DNA from: Herbiconiux sp. L3-i23 | GTDB lineage: Bacteria > Actinomycetota > Actinomycetes > Actinomycetales > Microbacteriaceae | Assembly (NCBI RefSeq): GCF_023734115.1 | Contig: NZ_AP025737.1 | Coordinates: 1,302,001-1,366,000, forward strand | Direction of reading: 5' to 3' | Length of the DNA stretch: 64,000 nt | Shown here: in pieces, positions 16,626-24,601 of the stretch | Position numbering within the stretch: the stretch's first letter is position 1 | Layout of the letters: every line of letters starts with the position of its first letter | Notes under the pieces: model-generated | Database searches by the model: none | What the model was told of the DNA's origin: nothing | The model's input: the letters and a program-made list of their open reading frames with translations, nothing else | Position numbers and translations under genes: made by a program

Positions 16626-17762
16626 TCAGCGGCGGAGCCGCACCGGGCCCGCGTCGATGGCGACGCGGAAGAGGTAGTAAGGGTAGCTCCGCAGATCCTC
16701 GCCACCCTGGTACTTCGCCTGACGGTGGAGCTGATTGCAGGTGACGTACAGGTGTCCGTCCGCCGCCACCGACATCGTGTCGGGCCACAGCATCCGCTCG
16801 TCGTGCACGAGGGTCTCGATGGTGCCGTCGACCCCGCGTCGGACGATCGCGTTGTGCTCGTAGCTCGTCGCGTAGATCCGCCCGGCGTCGTCGGTCTCGA
16901 GACCGTCGGCGCCCCCGCCCTTGTCGCCCTCGTCGCGCACCGTCTGCGCGACGGCGTCGTCGTCGATGCTGTGATCGACGAGTGCGTCGGTGGCGACGCT
17001 GTACCAGCGGCGTGAGGCGAGCGGGCAGTACCAGAGCCTGCTGCCGTCGCTCGAGATGGCGATGCCGTCGGCGCCCATCGTGACCGGCTTCGACTCCTCG
17101 CCCGGCGTGCGTTCGGCGAAGACGCGGCCCTCGGCGATGGGGACGAACTCGGCTCTCGTCTCGGCCTTGGTCGTGGGGTGGTCGCGCAGGCGTCGCCAGG
17201 CCTCGCCGCTCGCGAGGTCGACGACGATGATGCCGTTCTCGCCCTGGTCCGCGGAGTCGGTGATGTAGGCCACCCCTGCCTCCCCGCGGCCGAGGTCGAA
17301 GCGCACGTCGTTCAGGTAGGTCGTCGGCAGGGCGACGTCCTCATCGAAGACGATGCTCTGGAACACCTCGTTCGTGGTGAGGTCGATGCCGACGAGCTTC
17401 GGTCCGCCGTACTGCGTCGGCTGGAACATCGGCGATCCGGTGTCGAGCACCCAGAGCCGGTCGTCGGGGTCGACGACGATCGACTGGACCGACACGAACG
17501 CGGTCTTGTCCGCGTCCCCGGACGGGCTGTTCCAGCGCTCGTCGGGGAAGGCGCGGGGAACACCGTCGACGATCTCGACCACGGTCGCCTCGACCTCGTC
17601 GCCCCACTTCGGGAAGTTCACGAAGATCCGTCCGGTGCGCGAGACGCTGACGCCGGTCGGCATCGGGCCCGAGTCGAAGGCGTGGACGACCTCGAGCGCC
17701 CCGGCCGGTGCGTCGACCGATCGGATGCTCTGCTCGGGGCCGCCCGCCCAGAACCGGTTCAC
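16626..17762 (-). CDS. Major royal jelly protein/yellow-family beta-propeller protein
   Basis: A 378-residue protein with SMP-30/yellow-type propeller repeats: PTGVSVSRTGRIFVNFPKW, VDPDDRLWVLDTGSP, TYLNDVRFDLGRGEAGVAYITDSA, ADGIAISSDGSRLWYCPLASR and GLETDDAGRIYATSYEHNAI. These are the conserved blade motifs of the bacterial MRJP family, often annotated as lactonase-like or gluconolaconase-like without proof. No signal peptide is visible. The GTG overlaps the stop of the upstream small gene (GTGA), so they are coupled. Confidence 0.8.
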   Translation of the reverse strand: MNRFWAGGPEQSIRSVDAPAGALEVVHAFDSGPMPTGVSVSRTGRIFVNFPKWGDEVEATVVEIVDGVPRAFPDERWNSPSGDADKTAFVSVQSIVVDPDDRLWVLDTGSPMFQPTQYGGPKLVGIDLTTNEVFQSIVFDEDVALPTTYLNDVRFDLGRGEAGVAYITDSADQGENGIIVVDLASGEAWRRLRDHPTTKAETRAEFVPIAEGRVFAERTPGEESKPVTMGADGIAISSDGSRLWYCPLASRRWYSVATDALVDHSIDDDAVAQTVRDEGDKGGGADGLETDDAGRIYATSYEHNAIVRRGVDGTIETLVHDERMLWPDTMSVAADGHLYVTCNQLHRQAKYQGGEDLRSYPYYLFRVAIDAGPVRLRR

Positions 17763-18004
17763 GACCCGAAGCCCTCCGGCGTCTCCGAGGTGGCGGACGG
17801 CTCGGGGTTGGCCTCGAACTCGGACCAGGCGCGCTCGTAACGCTCCCGGTTCGATTCGAGGCCGGTCTCGAAGTAGCCGTCGTAGATGGGCTTGCCGCCG
17901 GACTCCGGGAAGTCGTCGAGGGTGCCGACCTCGCGAGCGAACTCGCCGGTCTCGTCGTCGCGCTTCTGCTGGTCGTGCAGCCATGCGGGGAAGGTCTGGG
18001 TCAT
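17759..18004 (-). CDS. Small YozE/SAM-like domain protein
   Basis: The 81 residues contain FPAWLHDQQKRDDETGEFAREV followed by DDFP and a Tyr-x-x-YFE segment. This is the pattern of the YozE SAM-like small helical domain (W-L-x-RDD-x-(I/T)-G-x-(L/F)-A-x-(D/E)-V-x-x-D-x-x-FP). The function of that family is unknown. The C-terminal tail is acidic and probably flexible. Its stop overlaps the start of the MRJP-like gene by 3 bases, suggesting a shared message. Confidence 0.65.
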   Translation of the reverse strand: MTQTFPAWLHDQQKRDDETGEFAREVGTLDDFPESGGKPIYDGYFETGLESNRERYERAWSEFEANPEPSATSETPEGFGS

Positions 18005-18064
18005 GTCGGAAGTCTTTCGTGTGTTGTGGTCGCGTGATGTCGTCGGGATGGCGGATGCGGCTGA

Positions 18065-18238
18065 TCAGACGGGCGAGACGCCCGAGCCCTCGTCCGGAGC
18101 GTCCGGCGCGAACTCAGTGACCGCCGCCGTGCCGTCCGGCGGGATGACGGTGCCGGGCACCGGCTCGCCGAGCTCCTCGGGCTGCTGCTCGGCGTCGTCG
18201 TTTCCGGCGGCGTCCCGGTCGCGCAGCTCCGCCGTCAT
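18065..18238 (-). CDS. Small acidic protein (57 residues)
   Basis: It begins MTAELRDRDAAGNDDAEQQP and ends with a Pro/Gly/Asp-rich tail (APDAPDEGSGVSPV). It is hydrophilic, with no membrane segment. The ATG overlaps the stop of the preceding acidic gene as ATGA, which is the main support for translation. The function is unknown, and no family is recognised. Confidence 0.5.
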   Translation of the reverse strand: MTAELRDRDAAGNDDAEQQPEELGEPVPGTVIPPDGTAAVTEFAPDAPDEGSGVSPV

Positions 18239-18444
18239 CGCGTCGCCGCTCCCGTGTCGAGGTCGTCGCCCGCCTGCAGATCGGGTCCGTCGGCTTCGGT
18301 GATGTCGATGCCCTCCTCGCTCAGCGGCTCGTCGTTCTCGGTTCCCGGGGCGGGCGGGACGGCGGCCGCTCCGCCGTTCATGTCGGGGACGAGGGTCGAG
18401 TAGTCGGGATCACCCAGGGTCGGTTCCACGTTCGGATCGCTCAT
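18235..18444 (-). CDS. Small acidic protein (69 residues)
   Basis: It begins MSDPNVEPTLGDPDYSTLVP and ends ADGPDLQAGDDLDTGAATR. It is very rich in Asp, Glu, Pro and Gly, and probably disordered. The start is set at MSDPN, as in the sister protein MSDSIP at 1.5 kb; a GGAG lies about 10 bases upstream. It is coupled to the next acidic gene by an ATGA overlap. The function is unknown. Confidence 0.55.
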   Translation of the reverse strand: MSDPNVEPTLGDPDYSTLVPDMNGGAAAVPPAPGTENDEPLSEEGIDITEADGPDLQAGDDLDTGAATR

Positions 18445-18545
18445 GTCATCGATGCTCCGTCTCGTTCCTTGCGGTTCGGTGGGCACCACCTGGACGCGTC
18501 TCCAGCGTCCTCGGAGGAGGCGTCCAGCCGCGGCCGACAGGTTCG

Positions 18546-18705
18546 CTCTCGATACGCTCCTTCGTCGCTACTCGACGACCGGAGCGGACTCGGTCGTTGA
18601 GTAGGGCGAAGCCCGTATCGAAACGGGTCGAGTAAGCGAAGCGCATCGAGACCACCGCGCCGGGATCGGTGCGTGTGCTCTCGATGCGCTCCGTCGTCGC
18701 TACCC
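18546..18705. repeat. Interspersed repeat cluster A (four copies)
   Basis: Four copies of a roughly 28-34 bp element with consensus GTCGAGTA(A/G)(G)CGA(A/C)G(A/C)...GC(A/G)TATCGAGAC or its complement: 18546-18580, 18592-18624, 18625-18653 and 18678-18705, in alternating orientation. Neighbouring copies can pair as hairpins. The same element recurs at 59.9-60.3 kb and 63.8-64.0 kb. It lies after the alcohol dehydrogenase stop. Confidence 0.8.
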
Positions 18706-18711
18706 GGAAGC

Positions 18712-19851
18712 TCACGCAGCGGGGTGCAGGAGCACTTTCGTCCAGCCGTCGTCGCGCGCGTCGAAGTGCTTGTATGCGTCGGGGGCCTCATCGAGGCCGA
18801 GCTCGTGCGAGACGATCGCCGACGGGCTGGCCTTGCCGCGGATGATGAGGTCGCGCAGCTGACGGTTGTACTTCTTGACCGGGCACTGTCCCGTGCCGAT
18901 CGCGATGCCCTTGGTGAACGCGGTGCCGAAGTCGAACGCGATGCGGCCCTTCGCTGCCTCCTCGTTCGGCGCCTCGGGGTCCTCGGGGACGTAGACCCCC
19001 ACGACACCGAGCCGGCCCGTGGCGCGGACGACTTTCACCAGGTTGTCGAGCACCATCTCGGGGTGCTCCTCACCGGTGTGGTCGTGCGCCTGGAATCCCA
19101 CCGCCTCGACGCCGCAGTCGACGCCGAAACCGTCGGTGTACTCCATGATCGCCTCCTCGACGTCGACCTTCGAGAAGTCGATGGCCGTGGCGCCCATCCG
19201 CTCGGCGAGCGCGAGCCGGTCGGGTTCCTTGTCGACGACGAACGTCTGCGAGGCTCCACGGAGGTTGGCGCTGAGCGCCGCCATCAGGCCGACGGGACCG
19301 CCGCCGAAGATCGCGACCGTGTCACCGGGAGAGACGCCCGCGAGCTCCGTCGCGTGGTAGCCGGTCGGGAAGATGTCGGAGAGCATGGTGAAGTCGTTCT
19401 CCCATTCGGTGCCGGCGGGCAGCTCCAGGAGATTGAAGTCCGCCCACGGCACGCGAAGAAGCTCGGCTTGGCCTCCCCAGTACGGTCCCATCATCGGATA
19501 GCCGTACCCCGCGCCCGGCTGACCCGACGGGTTCGCGCGCAGGCAGGCGCTCGTGAAGCCCTCGTTGCAGTTCCGGCACGTCCCGCAGGCGAGGTTGAAG
19601 GGCACGGACACGCGATCGCCGACCTTGATCCGCTCGACTCCGGCGCCCACCTCTTCGACGATGCCCATGTTCTCGTGTCCGAGAACCATTCCGGGATCGA
19701 GCGCCGACCGCCCCTCGTAGGGATGCAGGTCGGAGCCGCAGATGTTCGCGGTGGTGATCCTGATCACCGCATCGAGAGGGTTCTCGATCTTGGGGTCGTC
19801 GACCTCTTCGACCTGCAGTTCAAACGGTCCCTTGAATACCACTGCCTTCAT
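18712..19851 (-). CDS. Zinc-dependent alcohol dehydrogenase (formaldehyde-dehydrogenase-like)
   Basis: A 379-residue medium-chain dehydrogenase. Catalytic zinc ligands are in NICGSDLHPYEG (Cys) and GHEN (His-Glu). Structural zinc Cys residues are in CGTCRNCNEGFTSAC. The Rossmann motif is GGGPVGLMAAL. The QPGAGYGYPMMGPYWGGQAELLRVPWAD insertion is typical of the glutathione-independent formaldehyde dehydrogenase-like branch, which oxidises aldehydes or alcohols with NAD. GGGAGAG precedes the ATG. It is a single gene. The precise substrate cannot be inferred. Confidence 0.88.
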   Translation of the reverse strand: MKAVVFKGPFELQVEEVDDPKIENPLDAVIRITTANICGSDLHPYEGRSALDPGMVLGHENMGIVEEVGAGVERIKVGDRVSVPFNLACGTCRNCNEGFTSACLRANPSGQPGAGYGYPMMGPYWGGQAELLRVPWADFNLLELPAGTEWENDFTMLSDIFPTGYHATELAGVSPGDTVAIFGGGPVGLMAALSANLRGASQTFVVDKEPDRLALAERMGATAIDFSKVDVEEAIMEYTDGFGVDCGVEAVGFQAHDHTGEEHPEMVLDNLVKVVRATGRLGVVGVYVPEDPEAPNEEAAKGRIAFDFGTAFTKGIAIGTGQCPVKKYNRQLRDLIIRGKASPSAIVSHELGLDEAPDAYKHFDARDDGWTKVLLHPAA

Positions 19852-20022
19852 CTGCGTCTCTCCCGCTCGCTCGCTGCGGCCGGATCGGACCGGGCCGCGC
19901 CCCGACGATCGGGGCCCTTTCAGTCGACCCGCCTCCCCGGAGCAGCGCCAAGGATCAGCACGAACCGCACAGGACACCGGCGGCGACAGTTCAGGAACCG
20001 CACCCCAATCGGCGTGTTTGCC

Positions 20023-20028
20023 TAGAGT
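20023..20028 (+). promoter_or_regulatory. Possible -10 box for a leaderless transcript
   Basis: TAGAGT ends 8 bases before the ATG of the CPBP gene, and no ribosome site is present. The spacing fits transcription starting at or next to the ATG. No convincing -35 was found. Confidence 0.35.
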
Positions 20029-20036
20029 TGTCGGCG

Positions 20037-20846
20037 ATGACGATCGACGCCGTCCGCCCACCGTCCGCCTCCTGGGCGATCCTCCCCGCGCTCGGTGTCG
20101 CCGCCGCCGCGGTGCTGCTGTTCGGGTTCGAGCAGAAGCTCGCCGGCTACCTCGTGCTCGCCGCGAGCGTCGGGATCGCCTTCGCCGCGGGGCGGGAACT
20201 CGGCAAGGACCTGCTGCTGATCGGCGTCGGGATGTCGATCGTCGGTGCCGTGTCCGTCGAGGCCAACATCGACTGGTGGAACATCGTGCTGCTCGGCGTG
20301 GTGCTCTCGGCATCCGTCGCGGTGCCCTTCGCGATCGACCGCTTCGTCTACCGTCACCGCACCATCGCGTTCCCGGTGCCGCGGACACCGTGGACGACTC
20401 TCGAGCGCGCCTGGTTGATCGGCGCTGTCGTCGCCGCGTACCTGATCCTGCCGGTCTACTTCATCCGGTCGGGGGTGTACCAGAACTGGCCGGCCGTGCA
20501 CGAGTGGCACGAGCTCCTGCGACTGTTCGTGGGCGTGAACGCGGTCGGCATCTGGGACGAGCTGTTCTTCATCTGCGTGATCTTCAGTCTGCTGCGCCGG
20601 CACTTCCCCGACTGGCAGGCGATCCTGCTGCAGGCCGTCATCTTCGTGTCGTTCCTGTGGGAGCTCGGCTACCGCTCATGGGGCCCCGCCATCACCATCC
20701 CGTTCGCGATCATGCAGGCGTTCATCTTCACGAGGACGAAGTCGCTGCCGTACGTGATCTGCGTGCACCTGCTGTTCGACTTCCTCGTCTTCCTCTCGAT
20801 CGTGCACGCGCACAACCGCGAGTGGCTGCGGATCTTCCTCTACTGA
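20037..20846 (+). CDS. CPBP-type intramembrane protease-like membrane protein
   Basis: A 269-residue protein with about 7-8 membrane helices. The motif GIWDELFFICVIFSLLRRHFP sits where CPBP/Abi proteases carry EExxxR. FVSFLWELGYR and ICVHLLFDFLVF (His and Asp/Asn positions) supply the second and third motifs. The first motif here has Asp-Glu rather than Glu-Glu. Such proteins cleave within the membrane or act in prenyl-protein processing and bacteriocin immunity; the client here is unknown. There is no ribosome site before the ATG, so translation may be leaderless. Confidence 0.75.
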   Translation: MTIDAVRPPSASWAILPALGVAAAAVLLFGFEQKLAGYLVLAASVGIAFAAGRELGKDLLLIGVGMSIVGAVSVEANIDWWNIVLLGVVLSASVAVPFAIDRFVYRHRTIAFPVPRTPWTTLERAWLIGAVVAAYLILPVYFIRSGVYQNWPAVHEWHELLRLFVGVNAVGIWDELFFICVIFSLLRRHFPDWQAILLQAVIFVSFLWELGYRSWGPAITIPFAIMQAFIFTRTKSLPYVICVHLLFDFLVFLSIVHAHNREWLRIFLY

Positions 20847-20934
20847 CGGCCCCCGCATTCACCTCGGCACGGGGCAGTTAACCGGCGTTCGCTAAGTTGT
20901 GCGCCAGCAACCGTCAGCGATCGAGGAGTTCCCG

Positions 20935-21759
20935 GTGTCGAAGAACGCCAAGAAGTCGAAGAACGTCAGCAAGCCCGACCACGGCACGAAGCCGGACGAC
21001 GCCAAGGTCAAGGCCTCGAAGAAGGCGAAGAAGAGCGGCCCGTCGCTCGAGCATCTGCTCACCGTCGTCACCGAGACGGCGAAGGAGGCCGTCCGCGCCG
21101 GCGTCGCAGCGCAGGCCGCCGGCAACAAGGCGTCGGCGAAAAAGGGGGCGCTGAAGGAGGCGCGGGCCCGGGCCGCGCAGGCGAAGGCGCAGGCGGCGAA
21201 GGCCGCCGACGAACTGGCGATCGCCGAGGCCGCCGCTCGCGGCGCCGAGCACGATGAGCGTGAGGCGAAGAAGGCGCTCGCGAAGGCGAAGAAGAAGCGC
21301 GTCGACGCCGAAGCCGCCGCCTCGAAGGCCACCGCCAAGGCGGGCCGCGCCCGGGCGGACCTCGACGCGCACCCCTCGGCGCCGGCGCAGCAGGCTCAGG
21401 CGGCGGCGATCGTCGCGGAGGCCGCCGAGGTGCAGCCGGTCACGCACGACGACGAGCGTCCCGAGTCGGTGCCGACCGCCCTCGTCGAGGATCCGGTCGC
21501 CGTGCCGCTGGCCGACGACGCGAGCTCAGCGTCCGAATCGACCGAGGACCCCGCCGACACCTCGGTGCCGGACGAAGTCTCGGTGACCTCGGTGCAGGCG
21601 CCGACCGTCCCCGCCGTGGTGACGCCCTCCGGGGACTGGACCCTCGCGCGCCTGCGCCTCATGGCACGCGGTCGGGGCATCCGCGGCTACTCGGCGATGT
21701 CGAAAGCCCGCCTCCTCGAGGTGCTGCTCACCACATCACCGATCGACGGTCAGGGCTGA
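20935..21759 (+). CDS. Ala/Lys-rich protein with C-terminal SAP/Rho-N-like motif
   Basis: A 274-residue protein. The first 35 residues are strongly basic (SKNAKKSKNVSKPDHG onward). Residues 35-150 are an Ala/Lys/Glu/Arg-rich long-helix region resembling histone H1-like tails or a coiled coil. Residues 150-230 form an acidic Pro/Val/Asp/Ser linker. The final 40 residues (DWTLARLRLMARGRGIRGYSAMSKARLLEVL) match the SAP/Rho N-terminal helix-extended-helix style that binds nucleic acid. The GTG start has GAGGAG upstream. It may bind or compact DNA, but this is inference. It overlaps the opposite gene by 10 bases at the 3' end. Confidence 0.65.
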   Translation: MSKNAKKSKNVSKPDHGTKPDDAKVKASKKAKKSGPSLEHLLTVVTETAKEAVRAGVAAQAAGNKASAKKGALKEARARAAQAKAQAAKAADELAIAEAAARGAEHDEREAKKALAKAKKKRVDAEAAASKATAKAGRARADLDAHPSAPAQQAQAAAIVAEAAEVQPVTHDDERPESVPTALVEDPVAVPLADDASSASESTEDPADTSVPDEVSVTSVQAPTVPAVVTPSGDWTLARLRLMARGRGIRGYSAMSKARLLEVLLTTSPIDGQG

Positions 21760-23177
21760 CGACGTCGGGGGCGCGCGAAGTCGTCGATCTCGGTGCGCAC
21801 CCACCACGCCCCGGTCTCCGCCTTCTCGGCTCGTGTCGTGAACCGGTAGGCGAAGAGCCGCGCCCTCACCCAGGTCGGCCGCTCACCGCCGAACGGGTCG
21901 AGCCGCAGCAGCGCGAGCGTCGGACGGTCGGCCTCGAGGAGGCGTTGCAGGAAGACGTCGAACCAGCGGGAGTCGCCCCCGAGCGGCAGGAACCACATCA
22001 GCCAGTCGAGTCGCAGATGGTACGGCGCGAACTGCCGTGGGCGGCGCATCGGGTCGCCAGGCTTGCCGCGGAATCCGTACTCCCGCCACGTCGCCGTCTC
22101 CGGGTCGGCGTCCAGGGTGCCTTCGACGACGACCTCGTATCGGGGTCTCGTCACACTCCCGAAGGCGCCGTACGTGTTGACCAGGTGCAGGCGGTTGAAG
22201 CTCGCGTTCATCAGCTGTCGACGTGACAGCAGATTCCGCACCGGCCAGAAGCTGAGCACGACGAACGCCACCGTGACGCCCACCGTGACGACGAGCCACC
22301 ACAGCGGGGTCGACTCGCCGGATCCGAGGTCGGCGGGAACGAAGGGCAGCACCGCGTGGACAGCGTCGTCGCCGATCGCGGCGAAGGCGAGCACGATGGT
22401 GATCCAGTTCAGCCAGGCGAAGTTGCCGGTGACGACGAGCCACAGCTGACTGAGGACCACCAGGGCGCCCGCGACGGAGGCGATCGGCTGCGGGAAGAAC
22501 AGCAGGAACGGCACGATCAACTGGGTGACGTGGTTGCCGACCACCTCCATCCGATGCGCCCGCTTCGACAGGTGGTGGGCGGCGCGGCTGAACGGCCCCG
22601 GCATCGGCTGGGTCTCGTGGTGGTAGTAGAGGGCGGTCAGATCGCGCCAGGCGGGGTCCCCGCGGAGCTTGATGAGTCCCGCCCCGAACTCGAGCCGGAA
22701 CACCAGCCACACGACGAGAAGCAGTACGAGCGTCGGTGGCGGCACTCGATCGGATCCGAGGAAGGCGACGGTGAAGCCCGCCTCGAGCAGCAACGTCTCC
22801 CAGCCGAACCCGTAGAAGGTCTGTCCGACGTTGACGACCGACAGGTAGAGCCCCCACATGGCGAGGAACACGAGCAGCGGCAGCCACGGCGGCCCCGTCT
22901 GCGGGAGGCCGACGACGACGGTGAGGCCGAGGAGCGCGCCCACCCAGCACACGATGCGCAGCAGCCGGTCCGAGTAGTGCAGGCGGAAGAGCGTCGGGCC
23001 TCGGAGCGCGCGAGGTCCCCGGTCGAGTACACGACGTACTGGGAGGAGGCCTCGGTCGCCGAGCAGGGCGGGGAACTGCAGGGCGGTGGAGACGAAGGCG
23101 ACGAGGAACAGCGCGGCGATCCCGCGTTGCAGCACGAACCGGGCGATCTCGCCGTCGCCCTGCGCGAACCAGTCCAT
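21750..23177 (-). CDS. Lipase maturation factor family membrane protein
   Basis: A 475-residue multi-pass membrane protein with about 7-8 hydrophobic segments. It has LMF1-family signatures: IARFVLQRGIAALFLVAFVSTALQFPALLGDRGLLP at the N terminus, WETLLLEAGF, LEFGAGLIKLRGDPAWRDLTALYYHHETQPMPG, and a C-terminal PRQFAPYHLRLDWLMWFLPLG. Vertebrate LMF1 assists lipase folding; the bacterial role is unknown. MDWFAQ is chosen as start because the family usually begins there. The frame reaches 14 codons further upstream, where it meets the divergent LLM gene. Confidence 0.85.
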   Translation of the reverse strand: MDWFAQGDGEIARFVLQRGIAALFLVAFVSTALQFPALLGDRGLLPVRRVLDRGPRALRGPTLFRLHYSDRLLRIVCWVGALLGLTVVVGLPQTGPPWLPLLVFLAMWGLYLSVVNVGQTFYGFGWETLLLEAGFTVAFLGSDRVPPPTLVLLLVVWLVFRLEFGAGLIKLRGDPAWRDLTALYYHHETQPMPGPFSRAAHHLSKRAHRMEVVGNHVTQLIVPFLLFFPQPIASVAGALVVLSQLWLVVTGNFAWLNWITIVLAFAAIGDDAVHAVLPFVPADLGSGESTPLWWLVVTVGVTVAFVVLSFWPVRNLLSRRQLMNASFNRLHLVNTYGAFGSVTRPRYEVVVEGTLDADPETATWREYGFRGKPGDPMRRPRQFAPYHLRLDWLMWFLPLGGDSRWFDVFLQRLLEADRPTLALLRLDPFGGERPTWVRARLFAYRFTTRAEKAETGAWWVRTEIDDFARPRRRQP

Positions 23178-23219
23178 CTCGTCGCCGACGATACGCCCGG
23201 TTTCGACGATGATCTTCAT

Positions 23220-24239
23220 GTGAAACGAATCGGCTTCCTCACGTTCGGCCACTGGCAGCCCGTGCCGGGATCGCTCGCCCGCACCGCCGCCGACGCCTAC
23301 CGGCAGACCATCGATCTGGCGGCCGCCGCCGAAGAGCTCGGCGTGGACGGCGCCTTCGTGCGGGTGCACCACTTCGCGCGCCAGATCGCGTCCCCGTTCC
23401 CGCTGCTCGCCGCCATGGCCGCGAAGACGAGCACGATCGAGGTCGGCACCGGCGTCATCGACATGCGCTACGAGAACCCGCTGTACATGGCGGAGGAGGC
23501 GGCGATCACCGACCTGATCAGCGGCGGTCGCCTGCAGCTCGGCGTGAGCCGGGGATCGCCCGAGACCGCCCTTCGCGGTTACGAGTCGTTCGGCTACATC
23601 CCGGACGAGGGCAGCAGCGACGCCGACGACGCACGCGAGCGCACCGAGGTGTTCCGCGCCGCCATCAGCGGCGCCGGGGTGGCGCAGGCCGACCCGCGGA
23701 TGACCGGGACGGCGGGCGCGCTCGCGGTGCAGCCCCAGTCGCCGGGGCTGTCGGACCGCATCTGGTGGGGCAGCGGCACCCGGGCCACTGCGGAGTGGAC
23801 GGCGGAGCGCGGCATGAACCTGATGAGCTCGACACTGCTCACCGAGGACACCGGCGTTCCCTTCGACGAGCTGCAGGCAGAGCAGATCTCGCTGTACCGC
23901 GAGAAGTGGAAGGCGGCCGGCTGGACTCACGAGCCGCGCGTCTCGGTCAGTCGGAGCATCCTGCCGATCGTCAACGACATGGACGAGATGTACTTCGGCG
24001 GTCGCGCCGGCGGTGAGAGCGAAGACCAGGTCGGCTACCTCGACGGCGGCCTCGCCCGGTTCGGCAAGAGCTACGTGGGAAGTCCCGAGCAGCTCGTGCG
24101 CGAACTCGGACGCGACGCCGCGGTGGCCGAGGCCGACACCCTGCTGGTGACCGTGCCGAACCAGTTGGGCGTCGACTACAACGCCCACCTGCTGGAGTCG
24201 ATCGTGCAGTACATCGCCCCGGAGCTAGGCTGGCGCTGA
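23220..24239 (+). CDS. LLM-class flavin-dependent oxidoreductase
   Basis: A 339-residue bacterial-luciferase-like TIM barrel. It begins KRIGFLTFGHWQPVPGS and has VDGAFVRVHHFARQIASPFPLLAAMAAKTSTIEVGTGVIDMRYENPLYMAEEAA and LISGGRLQLGVSRGSPE. These are the standard FMN/F420-binding core strands of the family, which perform monooxygenation or hydride transfer. The GTG directly abuts the other strand's longest open frame. There is no clear ribosome site. The substrate is unknown. Confidence 0.85.
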   Translation: MKRIGFLTFGHWQPVPGSLARTAADAYRQTIDLAAAAEELGVDGAFVRVHHFARQIASPFPLLAAMAAKTSTIEVGTGVIDMRYENPLYMAEEAAITDLISGGRLQLGVSRGSPETALRGYESFGYIPDEGSSDADDARERTEVFRAAISGAGVAQADPRMTGTAGALAVQPQSPGLSDRIWWGSGTRATAEWTAERGMNLMSSTLLTEDTGVPFDELQAEQISLYREKWKAAGWTHEPRVSVSRSILPIVNDMDEMYFGGRAGGESEDQVGYLDGGLARFGKSYVGSPEQLVRELGRDAAVAEADTLLVTVPNQLGVDYNAHLLESIVQYIAPELGWR

Positions 24240-24268
24240 CTCCCACCTTCCCGTCAGGAGGTCAGCCC

Positions 24269-24601
24269 GTGGTCGGTGCCGATCATCCGCTCGTCGAACG
24301 AGTGAGGGCGATGCTGCCCGCCGATCGGGTGCGCGAGGTGTCGATGTTCGGCGGGCGCGCCTTCATGCTCGACGAGCGGATGCTGGTCTGCGTCGACCGA
24401 GGCGACGGCCTTCTCGTTCGGGTCTCACCCGAGCGCGATGGCGAGCTGATGACGAGGCCCGGTGCCGGCCGGATGACGATGGGATCCAAGCAGCTCGAGG
24501 ACGGCTGGATCCTGGTCGATGCCGAGGCGGTCGCCGACCACGCCGGACTGACGTTCTGGGTGCAGGAGGCTCTCCGGTATCACGCCGAAGCGCGCGCCTG
24601 A
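24269..24601 (+). CDS. TfoX/Sxy N-terminal domain protein
   Basis: A 110-residue protein with the TfoX_N pattern: VREVSMFGGRAFMLDERMLVCVDRGDGLLVRV, then MGSKQLEDGWILVDAEAVAD and a final helix. In gamma-proteobacteria the domain is part of a competence regulator. Stand-alone actinobacterial copies have no established role. The GTG start has GGAGG 7 bases upstream. Its 3' end overlaps the convergent aminotransferase by 22 bases. Confidence 0.82.
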   Translation: MVGADHPLVERVRAMLPADRVREVSMFGGRAFMLDERMLVCVDRGDGLLVRVSPERDGELMTRPGAGRMTMGSKQLEDGWILVDAEAVADHAGLTFWVQEALRYHAEARA

